From assembly GCA_005938025.2 (NCBI GenBank), contig VCCI02000001.1, positions 310,001 to 374,000 of the forward strand: DNA of 64,000 bases. Reading direction: 5' to 3'. Positions 8,182-16,892 of the stretch are shown one piece after another; the first letter of the stretch is position 1; every line of letters begins with the position of its first letter. The notes under the pieces were generated by a model. It saw only the letters and a list, made by a program, of their open reading frames with translations. It was not told the DNA's origin and searched no databases. The translations under genes were made by a program, and so were the position numbers. Source of the DNA: Inquilinus sp. KBS0705 (GTDB taxonomy: Bacteria > Bacteroidota > Bacteroidia > Sphingobacteriales > Sphingobacteriaceae).

Positions 8182-9285
8182 TTAAACGTTAAACCTAAAG
8201 TGCATAATGTCGCCATCGGCAACTATATAGCTTTTGCCTTCTACGGCCATTTTGCCGTTTTCTTTAATTGCCGCTTCCGATCCGTTAAATTTTACAAAAT
8301 CATCGTACTTGATCACTTCGGCACGGATAAAGCCTTTCTCAAAGTCGGTATGTATAACACCTGCCGCTTGCGGGGCTGTAAAGCCCTGTGTAATGGTCCA
8401 TGCGCGTACTTCCTGCACGCCGGCGGTAAAGTATGTGGCTAAATTTAGCAAGCGATAGGCGGCCTTAATTAGCTTGTTCACGCCCGACTCGCTTAAGCCA
8501 AGGTCGCTCAAAAACTCCTGGCGCTCATCGTACGATTCCAGTTCGGCAATTTCGGCCTCTATTTGTGCCGATATGATTAACACTTCGGCATTTTCTTCTT
8601 TTACGGCTGCTCTAACCTTTTCTACATAAGCATTGCCATTTGCAACCGAAGCCTCGTCTACATTACAAACGTACATTACCGGTTTGGCGGTAAGCAGCCA
8701 AATGTCGGCTATGTATTCTTTGTCTTCTTCGGCAACAGGGGCAGTACGGGCCGATTTACCCTCCAGCAGGTGGTTGCGGTAAATAGTTAGTACATCGTAG
8801 GTTTTTTTAGCCTCTTTATCGCCACCTGTTTTGGCCATTTTCTCTACCTTCTGTATCTTTTTCTCTATCGAGTCAAGGTCTTTCAGTTGTAATTCGGTAT
8901 CAATTATCTCTTTGTCGCGTATCGGGTCAACAGATCCGTCAACGTGTATCACATTATCATTATCAAAGCAACGCAACACGTGTATAATAGCGTTGGTGGC
9001 ACGTATGTTGGCCAAAAACTGGTTGCCCAATCCCTCGCCTTTGCTGGCGCCTTTTACCAGGCCTGCAATATCCACTATCTCTATAACGTTTGGTACAACG
9101 TTTTTAGGATTAACAATTTCGGTAAGCTTGGTTAAGCGTTCATCCGGAACGGTAATAACACCCACATTGGGCTCGATGGTACAAAACGGAAAATTGGCCG
9201 CTTGTGCCTTTGCATTTGATAAACAGTTAAAAAGTGTCGACTTACCCACATTCGGCAAACCTACTATACCACATTGTAAACCCAT
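8182..9285 (-). CDS. ychF: Redox-regulated ATPase YchF
   Basis: A 367-residue Obg-family P-loop protein of the usual YchF length. Motifs are the G1 loop GLPNVGKST (residues 9-17), DIAGLVKGASKGEGLGN in switch II, and a C-terminal TGS domain (RAWTITQGFTAPQAAGVIHTDFEKGFIRAEV). YchF binds ATP rather than GTP and associates with ribosomes, with roles in stress and oxidative responses. It is monocistronic. Repeat-like DNA flanks both ends of the gene. A long open frame on the opposite strand (8831-9328) is only a shadow. Confidence 0.97.
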   Translation of the reverse strand: MGLQCGIVGLPNVGKSTLFNCLSNAKAQAANFPFCTIEPNVGVITVPDERLTKLTEIVNPKNVVPNVIEIVDIAGLVKGASKGEGLGNQFLANIRATNAIIHVLRCFDNDNVIHVDGSVDPIRDKEIIDTELQLKDLDSIEKKIQKVEKMAKTGGDKEAKKTYDVLTIYRNHLLEGKSARTAPVAEEDKEYIADIWLLTAKPVMYVCNVDEASVANGNAYVEKVRAAVKEENAEVLIISAQIEAEIAELESYDERQEFLSDLGLSESGVNKLIKAAYRLLNLATYFTAGVQEVRAWTITQGFTAPQAAGVIHTDFEKGFIRAEVIKYDDFVKFNGSEAAIKENGKMAVEGKSYIVADGDIMHFRFNV

Positions 9286-9299
9286 GTATTTTAAATTTT

Positions 9300-9362
9300 T
9301 GAATCAAGAATCAAGAGACAAGAATTAAGAACCGAGCCGTGTGTCTTGACTCTTGTTCCCTG
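9300..9362. repeat. Palindromic AAGAATCAAGA-type repeat upstream of ychF
   Basis: Words GAATCAAGAATCAAGAGACA are mirrored by GTCTTGACTCTTG, giving 12-bp arms with one mismatch around a loop of about 20 bases. It lies between divergent ychF and mgtE. Confidence 0.5.
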
Positions 9363-9486
9363 CCTCACTTAAAGGCGCAAAGATAACAGAAAAAACTACC
9401 TTGTAATTTGAAAAAATAAACGACTTTTGCCTGCGCTACCAAAAGGTATAAAACAGGTTAATAACATGTAAAAAAGAGGGCTTTTT

Positions 9487-10857
9487 ATGGAAGATATGGT
9501 TGAGCAAATAGAATTATTACTGGAGCAGGAGGACACTACCCAATTACAGGAATATTTGAACAACCTGAATATATCTGACGTTGAGGAGCTTATAGATGAA
9601 TTGCCCGAGCATGGGCCAAAGTTTATCGAGATACTATCTATTAACCGGGCGGTAAATGTATTTAGGATACTCGATTTCCCTACCCAGGAGCGTATCATCA
9701 AAAAACTTTCGGGTAAAAAGGTAAGCGAGATTATTAACGAGCTGCCACCCGATGACCGGACCGCGTTTTTTAGCGAATTACATGGCGACGCGGTAACCAA
9801 GCTGATACTGCACCTTTCGCCTTCTGACCGTAAAGAGGCCTTATCATTGTTAGGTTACAAAGAAGACAGCGTGGGCCGTTTAATGACCCCCGACTATATA
9901 GCTGTTAAAAAAAGCTGGGATGTAAACCGTGTGCTATCGCACATACGCCGTTATGGTAAAAACTCCGAAACCATTGATGTAATTTACGTAATTGGCGACA
10001 ACGGTATTTTGCTTGACGACATACGTATACGCGAAATATTGCTGGTAAACCCCGAAACGAAGGTAAGCGACCTGATGGATGGCCGTTTAATAGCCCTGAG
10101 CGCAAACGACCCGCAAGAAGAAGCCATCAACGTGTTTAGGATGAATAACCGCACCGCCTTACCGGTTACAGATGATGACAATATACTGTTAGGCATTGTT
10201 ACGGTTGATGACATACTTTGGATAGCTAACGAAGAGTATACCGAAGATATCCAGAAAATTGGTGGTACCGAAGCTTTGGATGAGCCTTACCTTGATATCA
10301 ATATCTTTCGCCTGGTTAAAAAGCGGGCAAGCTGGCTTATCGTACTTTTCTTAGGCGAAATGCTCACAGCAACGGCTATGGGCCATTTTGAGAACGCTAT
10401 TGCAAAGGCTGTGGTGCTGGCGCTGTTTGTGCCCTTAATCATATCAAGCGGGGGTAACAGCGGTTCGCAGGCATCTACCTTAATTATACAGGCCATGGCA
10501 TTAGGCGAGGTAACGCTTACCGACTGGTGGCGGGTAATGCGCCGCGAAATAATATCGGGCCTGTTACTGGGCATTACATTGGGCATCATTGGCTTTATGC
10601 GTATATATGTATGGACGCTTTTTAGCAATATTTATGGCCCCGACTGGATGCTGGTGGGCTTTATTGTAGGCCTGGCATTGGTAGGGGTGGTATTATGGGG
10701 CTCCTTAGCCGGATCGATGCTTCCATTGGTTTTAAAGAAACTTGGCGCCGACCCTGCAACTTCATCCGCGCCGTTTGTAGCCACCTTAGTTGATGTTACC
10801 GGGCTCATCATTTATTTTACAATAGCTGTATTGTTTATGCCGGGCATTAATCATTAG
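9487..10857 (+). CDS. mgtE: Magnesium transporter MgtE
   Basis: A 456-residue protein with the complete MgtE layout: a cytosolic superhelical N domain (residues about 1-130, with ELPPDDRTAFF), a pair of CBS domains (about 131-255, GRLMTPDYIAV and GIVTVDDILWI) and five membrane helices from about residue 285 (ISSGGNSGSQAST forms the selectivity region, and TSSAPFVATLVDVTGLIIYF lies near the end). MgtE is an inner-membrane Mg2+ channel gated by Mg2+ bound to the N and CBS domains. It is transcribed divergently from ychF and precedes a small DUF5362 gene. The ATG at 9487 lies just after a poorly structured leader. Confidence 0.96.
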   Translation: MEDMVEQIELLLEQEDTTQLQEYLNNLNISDVEELIDELPEHGPKFIEILSINRAVNVFRILDFPTQERIIKKLSGKKVSEIINELPPDDRTAFFSELHGDAVTKLILHLSPSDRKEALSLLGYKEDSVGRLMTPDYIAVKKSWDVNRVLSHIRRYGKNSETIDVIYVIGDNGILLDDIRIREILLVNPETKVSDLMDGRLIALSANDPQEEAINVFRMNNRTALPVTDDDNILLGIVTVDDILWIANEEYTEDIQKIGGTEALDEPYLDINIFRLVKKRASWLIVLFLGEMLTATAMGHFENAIAKAVVLALFVPLIISSGGNSGSQASTLIIQAMALGEVTLTDWWRVMRREIISGLLLGITLGIIGFMRIYVWTLFSNIYGPDWMLVGFIVGLALVGVVLWGSLAGSMLPLVLKKLGADPATSSAPFVATLVDVTGLIIYFTIAVLFMPGINH

Positions 10858-10925
10858 TAATGTTATTGTTTGGTTTTAGATAATTTATATCTTTAAAAGA
10901 ATTAAAAAAAACCAAACTTATTACA

Positions 10926-11432
10926 ATGGAAACTATTGAAAGCACCGAAGCGGTGCAACCAACCCCCGAACCACAACTTATATTAACCGATGCAGCACAG
11001 TATTACTTACAAAAGGCAGGCCAGTGGGCATATTTTTTGGGTATAGTTGGCTTTGTGCTTACCGGATTTATTTTGTTGGGCGCTTTATTTATGGGGACAT
11101 TTTTTGGTGCCATGTCTAAATTTCAACCGGCAGAAGGTACCCCGTATTCTGCAGTTTCACCCGGAGCAATGGGGGCGTGGGTAAGCTTTTTGTATGTGAT
11201 TTTCGCCGTTTTCTATTTTTTCTTTTCGTTGTATCTGTACCAATTTGGCGATAAAATAAAAAGCGGAATATTATATAGTAATACCACCGATGTAACAACG
11301 GCATTAAGCAAATTAAAGTCGTTTTTTAAAATGTGGGGTATAACCACAATTGTTATAGTAGGCTTATATATATTAATTTTTGTAATTATGATTGTTGCAG
11401 GTATAGGTGCCGCATCAATGATGGCCCGTTAG
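10926..11432 (+). CDS. DUF5362 family membrane protein
   Basis: A 168-residue protein with a short acidic N-terminus and about four hydrophobic segments (near residues 35-60, 82-107, 135-165), rich in Gly and Phe. It is recognised as the small DUF5362 family found across Bacteroidota, of unknown function. The pattern QFGDKIKSGI followed by ALSKLKSFFKMWGI is typical of the cytoplasmic loop in these proteins. It stands 68 bases downstream of mgtE and has its own terminator. The family call is from memory and moderately sure. Confidence 0.75.
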   Translation: METIESTEAVQPTPEPQLILTDAAQYYLQKAGQWAYFLGIVGFVLTGFILLGALFMGTFFGAMSKFQPAEGTPYSAVSPGAMGAWVSFLYVIFAVFYFFFSLYLYQFGDKIKSGILYSNTTDVTTALSKLKSFFKMWGITTIVIVGLYILIFVIMIVAGIGAASMMAR

Positions 11433-11451
11433 TAACAACCGCCATAAAAAT

Positions 11452-11484
11452 AAAACACCCTGCCTTTCGGGCAGGGTGTTTTTA
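11452..11484 (+). terminator. Terminator of the DUF5362 gene
   Basis: A GC-rich hairpin (AACACCCTGCC, loop TTTC, GGGCAGGGTGTT) is followed by TTTT, 19 bases after the stop codon. The facing DUF3276 gene also ends nearby, so it may act in both directions. Confidence 0.85.
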
Positions 11485-11510
11485 TATAATTTAGGGTTTG
11501 TTCAGTGTTT

Positions 11511-11831
11511 TTAGAAGGAGAAATCCTCGTCGGCTTTAGCTATCTCGGGGTTTTCGCTGTACTCATAGCGTTTCTCAACTACTTCCTGGTGGTCTTTTAT
11601 ATAGTCCACAGTGTCTTTTAGGCCTTCAGCAAATTTTTCAAAGTCTTCTTTGTATAAAAATATCTTATGCTTGATAAAAACCCCGTCTTCCAAACGTTTC
11701 TTACTCTCGGTAATAGTTACATAATAATCGTTTGATCTGGTTGCTTTTACATCGAAAAAATAAGTTCTTTTACCTGCTCTAACTTTCTTCGAGTACACCT
11801 CTTCACGCTCTCTGTTGTCAAAATCTCCCAT
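11511..11831 (-). CDS. DUF3276 (PUR-alpha-like) nucleic-acid-binding protein
   Basis: A 106-residue protein with the single PUR repeat of the DUF3276 family: SKKVRAGKRTYFFDVKATRSNDYYVTITESKK, a strand-rich half, followed by a helix containing YKEDFEKFAEGL. Bacterial members such as the Borrelia PUR protein bind single-stranded DNA or RNA; a housekeeping or RNA-binding role is inferred. The ATG at 11831 gives the usual family length. It lies downstream of the ABC exporter on the opposite side of a 116-base gap and is probably transcribed alone. Confidence 0.85.
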   Translation of the reverse strand: MGDFDNREREEVYSKKVRAGKRTYFFDVKATRSNDYYVTITESKKRLEDGVFIKHKIFLYKEDFEKFAEGLKDTVDYIKDHQEVVEKRYEYSENPEIAKADEDFSF

Positions 11832-11947
11832 AAAAATCTTTATCGTAATTAGTTTTGGTTGGCATAAATATAAATATTTTTTTAAAGTGCAAGCATTAAT
11901 TGCAACATTAATAAACTTTTACGCAGTTAAAGTGTATAGGGTTTCAA

Positions 11948-13735
11948 TCAGGCTTTTTCTTCTTCTTCAAGCAATTGCATTTCATATAGTTCAAAATAAG
12001 CGCCTTTTGCATCCATCAGGTGGTTATGGGTGCCCTGCTCAATAATTTCGCCGTTATCAAGCACTAATATTTTGTCGGCATTTTTTATGGTAGATATACG
12101 GTGCGATATAATAATGCTGGTTTTACCCTGCATAATACGCCCCAAATTGCTCAATATCTCTTCTTCGGTACGGGTATCAACAGCCGACAGGCAATCGTCA
12201 AATATTAAAACCTGTGGTTGTTTTACTATTGCGCAGGCAATGCTTACGCGTTGTTTTTGGCCGCCGCTAAGTGTGACACCGCGTTCGCCTATCAGCGTAT
12301 CAAAGCCTTTTTCTAACTCTATTATATTTTGATAAACGGCGGCATCTTTAGCAGCTTGCTCTACACGGGGCATATCCAGCACATCAGCGCTAAAGGCGAT
12401 GTTATGCGATATAATATCCGAGAACAGGAAAACCTCTTGCGGCACAAAACCAATTTGTGCGCGATAACTATCCAGGTTTAGGGCGGTTAAAGGCTGATCG
12501 TCTATTAAAACCTGGCCGCCTGTGGTATCATACATGCGCATAATTAAATTGGCCAGGGTAGATTTACCCGAACCTGTGCGCCCAATAATAGCTACCATTT
12601 CGCCGGGATTAGCGGTAAATGATACATTTTTAATAGCCTGTATACCCGTGTCAGGATAAATAAACGATACATCTTTAAATGCTATTTTACCCTTAAGGGT
12701 ATGTGGCAATGCATTGGGCGATATGATCTCGGGCTGTTCGTGCAAAAACTCGTTGATGCGTTTTTGCGATGCCGCGGCGCGCTGTATAAGCGATGTAACC
12801 CAGCCCAGTGATATCACCGGGAAGGCAAGCATATTTAAATACACAATAAACTCGGCAATATTACCGGCGGTGATGTTACCCTTCATTACCTCTACACCGC
12901 CAATGTACATAGTAATTACGTTGCTTAAACCAATAAGCAGTAGCATAGCCGGGAAAAACATTGCCTGTACTTTGGCTAAGGCCATGCTTTGTGTTTTGTA
13001 GTCTTCGCTTTCTTCGGCAAATTTTTCGCGCACAAAACCTTCGCGTACGTAGGATTTAATGACCCTAATACCCGAGAAATTCTCCTGTACAAAGCTGGAT
13101 AAACCTGACAGGCGCTTTTGTATCTGCTCGCTGCGAAATTCTATAATGGTGTTTACATAAAATATAATAACCGCCAGTATGGGCAGCGGTAGTACTGAAA
13201 ATATGGCCAGCCTAACATTTACAGTAAGCATAGCATATATCACCAGTATAAAAAGCACCACTGTGTTTATGCTGTACATAATGCCCGGCCCAAGGTACAT
13301 CCGCACACGGCTAACATCCTCAGTAACGCGGTTCATTAGGTCGCCGGTGTTGTGGCGGCGGTAAAAGGCCAGCGATAATTTTTGATAGTGGCTGTATATC
13401 TCGTTCTTCATATCGTACTCGATATGGCGCGACATTAGTATAATGGTTTGCCGCATAAAAAACAGGAACAGCCCGCGTAGCAGGGCCAGCACCAACACCA
13501 GTACCCCAAATAGCAGCAAACTGCTGCCGAAAATATCGTAAATAATAGCCTGCCTGTTAAAGCCCGAAAATAGCTGGTAAACCCCAATGTTTTCTGTCAC
13601 CAGATCAAATGCTACGCGTATAACCTGGGCGGGCAATACGGCAAAAATATTTGATATAATAACAAACAGTACGCCGGGCACCAGCCGCCAGCGATATTTG
13701 TAAAAGAATTTATTTAGATATGCGAGGTCTTTCAT
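11948..13735 (-). CDS. ABC exporter half-transporter (permease fused to ATPase)
   Basis: A 595-residue type IV ABC exporter. Six membrane helices occupy residues about 15-310. The ATPase domain has Walker A GRTGSGKST (385-393), Q-loop GFVPQE, signature LSGGQKQR (489-496) and Walker B VLIFDDCLSAVD. The catalytic Glu after Walker B is Asp here (D514), as in the degenerate sites of heterodimeric exporters. The longer frame starts with TTG at 13750, but that codon overlaps a good -7 promoter element, so the ATG at 13735 (MKDLAYLNK) is chosen. The cargo may be drug or lipid and is unknown. No partner half-transporter is adjacent. Confidence 0.9.
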   Translation of the reverse strand: MKDLAYLNKFFYKYRWRLVPGVLFVIISNIFAVLPAQVIRVAFDLVTENIGVYQLFSGFNRQAIIYDIFGSSLLLFGVLVLVLALLRGLFLFFMRQTIILMSRHIEYDMKNEIYSHYQKLSLAFYRRHNTGDLMNRVTEDVSRVRMYLGPGIMYSINTVVLFILVIYAMLTVNVRLAIFSVLPLPILAVIIFYVNTIIEFRSEQIQKRLSGLSSFVQENFSGIRVIKSYVREGFVREKFAEESEDYKTQSMALAKVQAMFFPAMLLLIGLSNVITMYIGGVEVMKGNITAGNIAEFIVYLNMLAFPVISLGWVTSLIQRAAASQKRINEFLHEQPEIISPNALPHTLKGKIAFKDVSFIYPDTGIQAIKNVSFTANPGEMVAIIGRTGSGKSTLANLIMRMYDTTGGQVLIDDQPLTALNLDSYRAQIGFVPQEVFLFSDIISHNIAFSADVLDMPRVEQAAKDAAVYQNIIELEKGFDTLIGERGVTLSGGQKQRVSIACAIVKQPQVLIFDDCLSAVDTRTEEEILSNLGRIMQGKTSIIISHRISTIKNADKILVLDNGEIIEQGTHNHLMDAKGAYFELYEMQLLEEEEKA

Positions 13736-13747
13736 TAGTCGGAGTTT

Positions 13748-13779
13748 CAAAAGTACGGTAATGAAGTTTATAATTCAAG
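13748..13779 (-). promoter_or_regulatory. Promoter of the ABC exporter
   Basis: On the minus strand TACTTTTG (13755-13748) matches TAnnTTTG, with a TTG 20 bases upstream (13778-13776). It places the transcript start near 13741, so translation should begin at ATG 13735 rather than TTG 13750. Confidence 0.65.
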
Positions 13780-13859
13780 TTTACGGCGTTACTGTTTAAA
13801 CTATCTTGAGTCATTTTTTTGATAGGTTAACCTGTCTTTTCTCACTTTACAACTAAACA

Positions 13860-13891
13860 TTTGCCCACTATGAATAAAACTTCTACTTTTG
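13860..13891 (+). promoter_or_regulatory. Promoter of the leucine dehydrogenase-like gene
   Basis: TTTG at 13860-13863 and TACTTTTG at 13884-13891 are 20 bases apart and fit the -33/-7 consensus. The start codon is 28 bases further on. Confidence 0.65.
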
Positions 13892-13919
13892 CACAAACGA
13901 ATCACAATTTGTTTCCCTG

Positions 13920-15005
13920 ATGCCCTCAACACAATCAACCGATAGTATTTTTAACCAGCTTGATGCCTTTGGGCATAAAAAAGTGGTTTACTGCAGCGAT
14001 CCGGATACCGGGCTGAGGGCAATTATAGCTATACACGATACTACTTTGGGCCCTGCTTTTGGCAGTACCCGTATGTGGAGCTACAAATCAGAAAATGATG
14101 CCTTATACGATGTTTTGCGCCTATCAAAAAGCATGACCTATAAATGTGCTATTGCAGGGCTTAACATGGGCGGGGGCTATTCGGTGATCATTGGCGACTC
14201 GCGCAAGGATAAAACCGAAGCGATGATGCGGAAGTTTGGCCGCTTTGTAAAAAACCTTAATGGCGAGTTTATCACATCTGAAGATGTGGGTACCAACCCG
14301 CGCGATATGGAGTACATCCGTATGGAAACCCAGCACGTTACCGGCATTCCCGAAAGTTTAGGCGGCAGCGGCGACCCATCGCCTATAGCGGCAAAGGGTG
14401 TGTTTATGGGAATTAAAGCAGCTGTAAAAGAACTTTACGGTAACGATACCATAACCGGCCGTTCGGTAATTGTACAGGGTATAGGCCACGTTGGCGAAAA
14501 CCTGGTTAAACTGCTGCGTGATGAGAACGCGAAGGTTTACATCAGCGATATTAACGACGAGCGCACCCGCCAGGTGTCAAAAAAATATGGTGCCGAGGCG
14601 GTATCCAACAATTCGATATTTGATATTGATGCCGATATTTATTCGCCTTGCGCGCTTGGTGCAACCATCAATACCGAAACTATTAAAAAATTAAAGTGCG
14701 GCATTATAGCAGGTTCGGCCAACAATCAATTGCAAAACGAGCAGGAGCATGGCGAAATGCTGCTTGAAAAAGGCATCCTTTTTGCTCCCGATTACGTGAT
14801 AAATGCAGGGGGTATTATTAACTGTTATTCGGAATTAATGGGCTTTAGTAAAAAACGTACCATGCAGCTTACCGAAAATATTTACGATGCAACCCGCAAT
14901 GTTTTAAAACTTTCTAAGGCCGAAAACATTTCTACTATTGATGCTGCAAACAAAATCGCCGAAAAACGTATTTCAGATATTAAAAAAGTAAAGTCAACCT
15001 ATTAA
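13920..15005 (+). CDS. Leucine dehydrogenase-like protein lacking the catalytic lysine
   Basis: A 361-residue member of the Glu/Leu/Phe/Val dehydrogenase family, collinear with Bacillus leucine dehydrogenase: IIAIHDTTLGPAFGSTRMW, MTYK with substrate-binding Lys75, EDVGT with Asp122, PSPIAAKGV, the NAD-binding GIGHVG (187-192) and APDYVINAGG. The usual LNLGGGK motif reads LNMGGGYSVIIGD, so the catalytic lysine is Tyr87; the nearby LGGTRMW is FGSTRMW. Normal function would be NAD-dependent oxidative deamination of branched-chain amino acids, but activity is doubtful here. It heads the series that continues with nusB. The fold assignment is firm and the reaction is not. Confidence 0.88.
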   Translation: MPSTQSTDSIFNQLDAFGHKKVVYCSDPDTGLRAIIAIHDTTLGPAFGSTRMWSYKSENDALYDVLRLSKSMTYKCAIAGLNMGGGYSVIIGDSRKDKTEAMMRKFGRFVKNLNGEFITSEDVGTNPRDMEYIRMETQHVTGIPESLGGSGDPSPIAAKGVFMGIKAAVKELYGNDTITGRSVIVQGIGHVGENLVKLLRDENAKVYISDINDERTRQVSKKYGAEAVSNNSIFDIDADIYSPCALGATINTETIKKLKCGIIAGSANNQLQNEQEHGEMLLEKGILFAPDYVINAGGIINCYSELMGFSKKRTMQLTENIYDATRNVLKLSKAENISTIDAANKIAEKRISDIKKVKSTY

Positions 15006-15056
15006 TAATTTATCACAACCGGTACGCCAATGGGCGTGCATAATCGTTCTTACCTC

Positions 15057-16004
15057 ATGTTAAACAGAAGGCACCTTAGGGTAAAAGTGTTACAATCGCT
15101 ATACGCATACCATCAATCAGATACCAGGGATATTAAAGCACATGAAAAGCATTTGCTTCATAGCATTGACCAGGTTTTTGAAATGTACATATGGATGCTG
15201 TCGCTAATAAGCGAAGTAATTGATTATACCGCTATAGACGCGGAAGAAAGGGCTAACAAGCACCTGCCTACGGCAGAAGACTTAAATGCCGACACCAAAA
15301 TTTTAAGCAACCGTTTTATTGTTTCGCTAAAGCAAAACAAAGACTACTTGGCTGCCGAAAAGAAATACAAAGTATCGTGGACGTTTGATCCCGAACTGGC
15401 AAAATCGCTATTCACCACGCTTAAAGCATCGCCCGAATACGCCGAATACCTGGCCAAAACAGGTGATACCATACAAACCGATAAAGACATTATTAAATTC
15501 ATCTTTAAAAAGGTGATCCTTAAATCGTCGTTAGCCGAGCAGGTTTTTGAAGATAAGTTTATTTACTGGCCGGTTGACCGCGAGGTACTACAGGCGCTTA
15601 TTGCCAAAACTTTCAAAAACTTTTCTTTTGACGACCCGGCCCAAAACCATTTGGCCGAAATTAGCGGCAACTGGGTTGAGGACCGCGAATTTGTGGTGAA
15701 CCTTTTTGAACAAACCATACGCCACGATGCCGCTTATCAGGAATTGATAGCCCAAAAAACGCAAAACTGGGAACCCGACCGTATTGCCATGATGGATACC
15801 TTATTAATGAAGATGGCAATTGTAGAATTTATTAATTTTACCTCGATACCGGTTAAGGTTACTATAAACGAGTACCTGGAAATATCAAAGGAGTTTAGTA
15901 CACCTAAAAGTAATTCGTTTATTAACGGTATATTAGACAAAATTTTATTTGAGTTGAAAGCCGAAAATAAAATAAGGAAAATAGGCAGAGGATTAATTGA
16001 ATAA
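15057..16004 (+). CDS. nusB: Transcription antitermination protein NusB (extended form)
   Basis: A 315-residue protein when started at ATG 15057 (MLNRRHLRVKVLQSLYAYHQS), which matches the family N-terminus. The frame also opens at 15030, adding nine unlikely residues. The C-terminal half is the NusB helical domain (PDRIAMMDTLLMKMAIVEF, PVKVTINEYLEISKEFSTPKS, FINGILDKI). The long middle region is usual in Bacteroidota and roughly doubles the size compared with E. coli NusB. NusB binds boxA RNA with S10 to promote rRNA antitermination. It lies 51 bases after the dehydrogenase-like gene and almost touches the DUF1573 gene. Confidence 0.93.
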   Translation: MLNRRHLRVKVLQSLYAYHQSDTRDIKAHEKHLLHSIDQVFEMYIWMLSLISEVIDYTAIDAEERANKHLPTAEDLNADTKILSNRFIVSLKQNKDYLAAEKKYKVSWTFDPELAKSLFTTLKASPEYAEYLAKTGDTIQTDKDIIKFIFKKVILKSSLAEQVFEDKFIYWPVDREVLQALIAKTFKNFSFDDPAQNHLAEISGNWVEDREFVVNLFEQTIRHDAAYQELIAQKTQNWEPDRIAMMDTLLMKMAIVEFINFTSIPVKVTINEYLEISKEFSTPKSNSFINGILDKILFELKAENKIRKIGRGLIE

Positions 16005-16011
16005 ACCCATA

Positions 16012-16434
16012 ATGAAAAAGTTGTTTTTATGTACAATTGTTGCCGGCATGTTATTTACCGCCTGCAACCAGTCTACCACTACTACAGCAAGTGCCGATAC
16101 CGGTAATGTAAGCGCTACCAATGCACCGGCAATGAAATTTGAAAAAGAAACGCACGACTTTGGCAAAGTTAAGGCCGGCGATAAGGTTACTTACGAGTTT
16201 AAATTTACCAATACGGGTAAATCGCCCTTAATTATTAAGGATGCCATTGCAACTTGTGGCTGCACCAAGCCCGAGTGGCCAAAAACACCTATAAAACCAG
16301 GCGAAGACGGCGCTATTAAAGTGACATTTAACAGCACCGGCAAAATGGGCCTGCAAGACAAGCAAATTACCGTTACAGCTAATACCGTACCTGCGCAAAA
16401 CATGGTGCATTTAATTGGCGAGGTAACCCTTTAA
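16012..16434 (+). CDS. DUF1573 lipoprotein
   Basis: A 140-residue protein starting at ATG 16012 (MKKLFLCTIVAGMLFTAC). The lipobox LFTAC predicts lipid attachment at Cys18. An in-frame ATG at 15997 overlaps nusB and would spoil the signal peptide. The mature part is a DUF1573 immunoglobulin-like domain: HDFGKVKAGDKVTYEFKFTN, ATCGCTKPEWP, KVTFNSTGK and a final HLIGEV. Members are periplasmic or surface proteins widespread in Bacteroidota; their role is unknown. It begins 7 bases after nusB and lies 16 bases before yajC, so it belongs to the same transcript. Confidence 0.9.
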   Translation: MKKLFLCTIVAGMLFTACNQSTTTTASADTGNVSATNAPAMKFEKETHDFGKVKAGDKVTYEFKFTNTGKSPLIIKDAIATCGCTKPEWPKTPIKPGEDGAIKVTFNSTGKMGLQDKQITVTANTVPAQNMVHLIGEVTL

Positions 16435-16450
16435 TTATATAAAAACAGAA

Positions 16451-16774
16451 ATGACAGCAACTATTTTATTACAAGCGGCCGGCGGTGGCCTTGGTTATCA
16501 GCAATTGATCATGTTTGGTTTAATTGCTGTAGTATTTTATTTTTTTATGATACGCCCGCAGGTTAAAAAGCAAAAAGACCAAAAGAAATACGTAGACGAA
16601 CTTAAAAAAGGCGATAAAGTGGTTACCACTGCCGGTATACATGGTAAAATATACGAAATAGCCGAAACAACTTTCTTAGTAGAAACAGAAGGCGGTGGCC
16701 GCATACGTTTTGATAAATCAGCAATATCGTTAGAGGCTTCAAAAGCACTTAACACACCGGCTGTTACTAAATAG
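16451..16774 (+). CDS. yajC: Preprotein translocase subunit YajC
   Basis: A 107-residue protein with one membrane helix (residues about 18-36, LIMFGLIAVVFYFFMIRPQ), then a cytoplasmic KOW-like domain with ELKKGDKVVTTAGIHGKI and VETEGGGRIRFDKSAI, both diagnostic of YajC. It is an accessory subunit of the SecDF-YajC complex that assists protein export. The fused secDF gene is in the same window, at 29818-32796, but is not linked. The ATG at 16451 gives a family-typical start. It is probably co-transcribed with the preceding DUF1573 gene. Confidence 0.95.
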   Translation: MTATILLQAAGGGLGYQQLIMFGLIAVVFYFFMIRPQVKKQKDQKKYVDELKKGDKVVTTAGIHGKIYEIAETTFLVETEGGGRIRFDKSAISLEASKALNTPAVTK

Positions 16775-16777
16775 CTA

Positions 16778-16880
16778 AAAGCTTAAGGCTAAAAGCCAAA
16801 AGCAAAATAATACATAAATTTAAAGCGAAAAGCTTAAGGCGAGAACTTATTCCGGCTTTCAGCTTTTCGCTTTCTGCTTT
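16778..16880. repeat. Palindromic AAAGC-type intergenic repeat
   Basis: Words CTAAAAGCTTAAGGC and CGAAAAGCTTAAGGC are repeated. A perfect 12-bp inverted pair, AAAGCGAAAAGC (16822-16833) and GCTTTTCGCTTT (16862-16873), could form a hairpin between yajC and the YbbR-like gene. Confidence 0.55.
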
Positions 16881-16892
16881 ATACCTCAAAAT

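Noticed and set aside
8831..9328. 165-codon open frame antisense to ychF
   Set aside because: Lies entirely opposite a highly conserved gene with full YchF motifs; its translation has no recognisable domain.
13736..13750. TTG start for the ABC exporter
   Set aside because: The TTG falls inside the -7 promoter element, so it would not be transcribed; the ATG at 13735 fits better.
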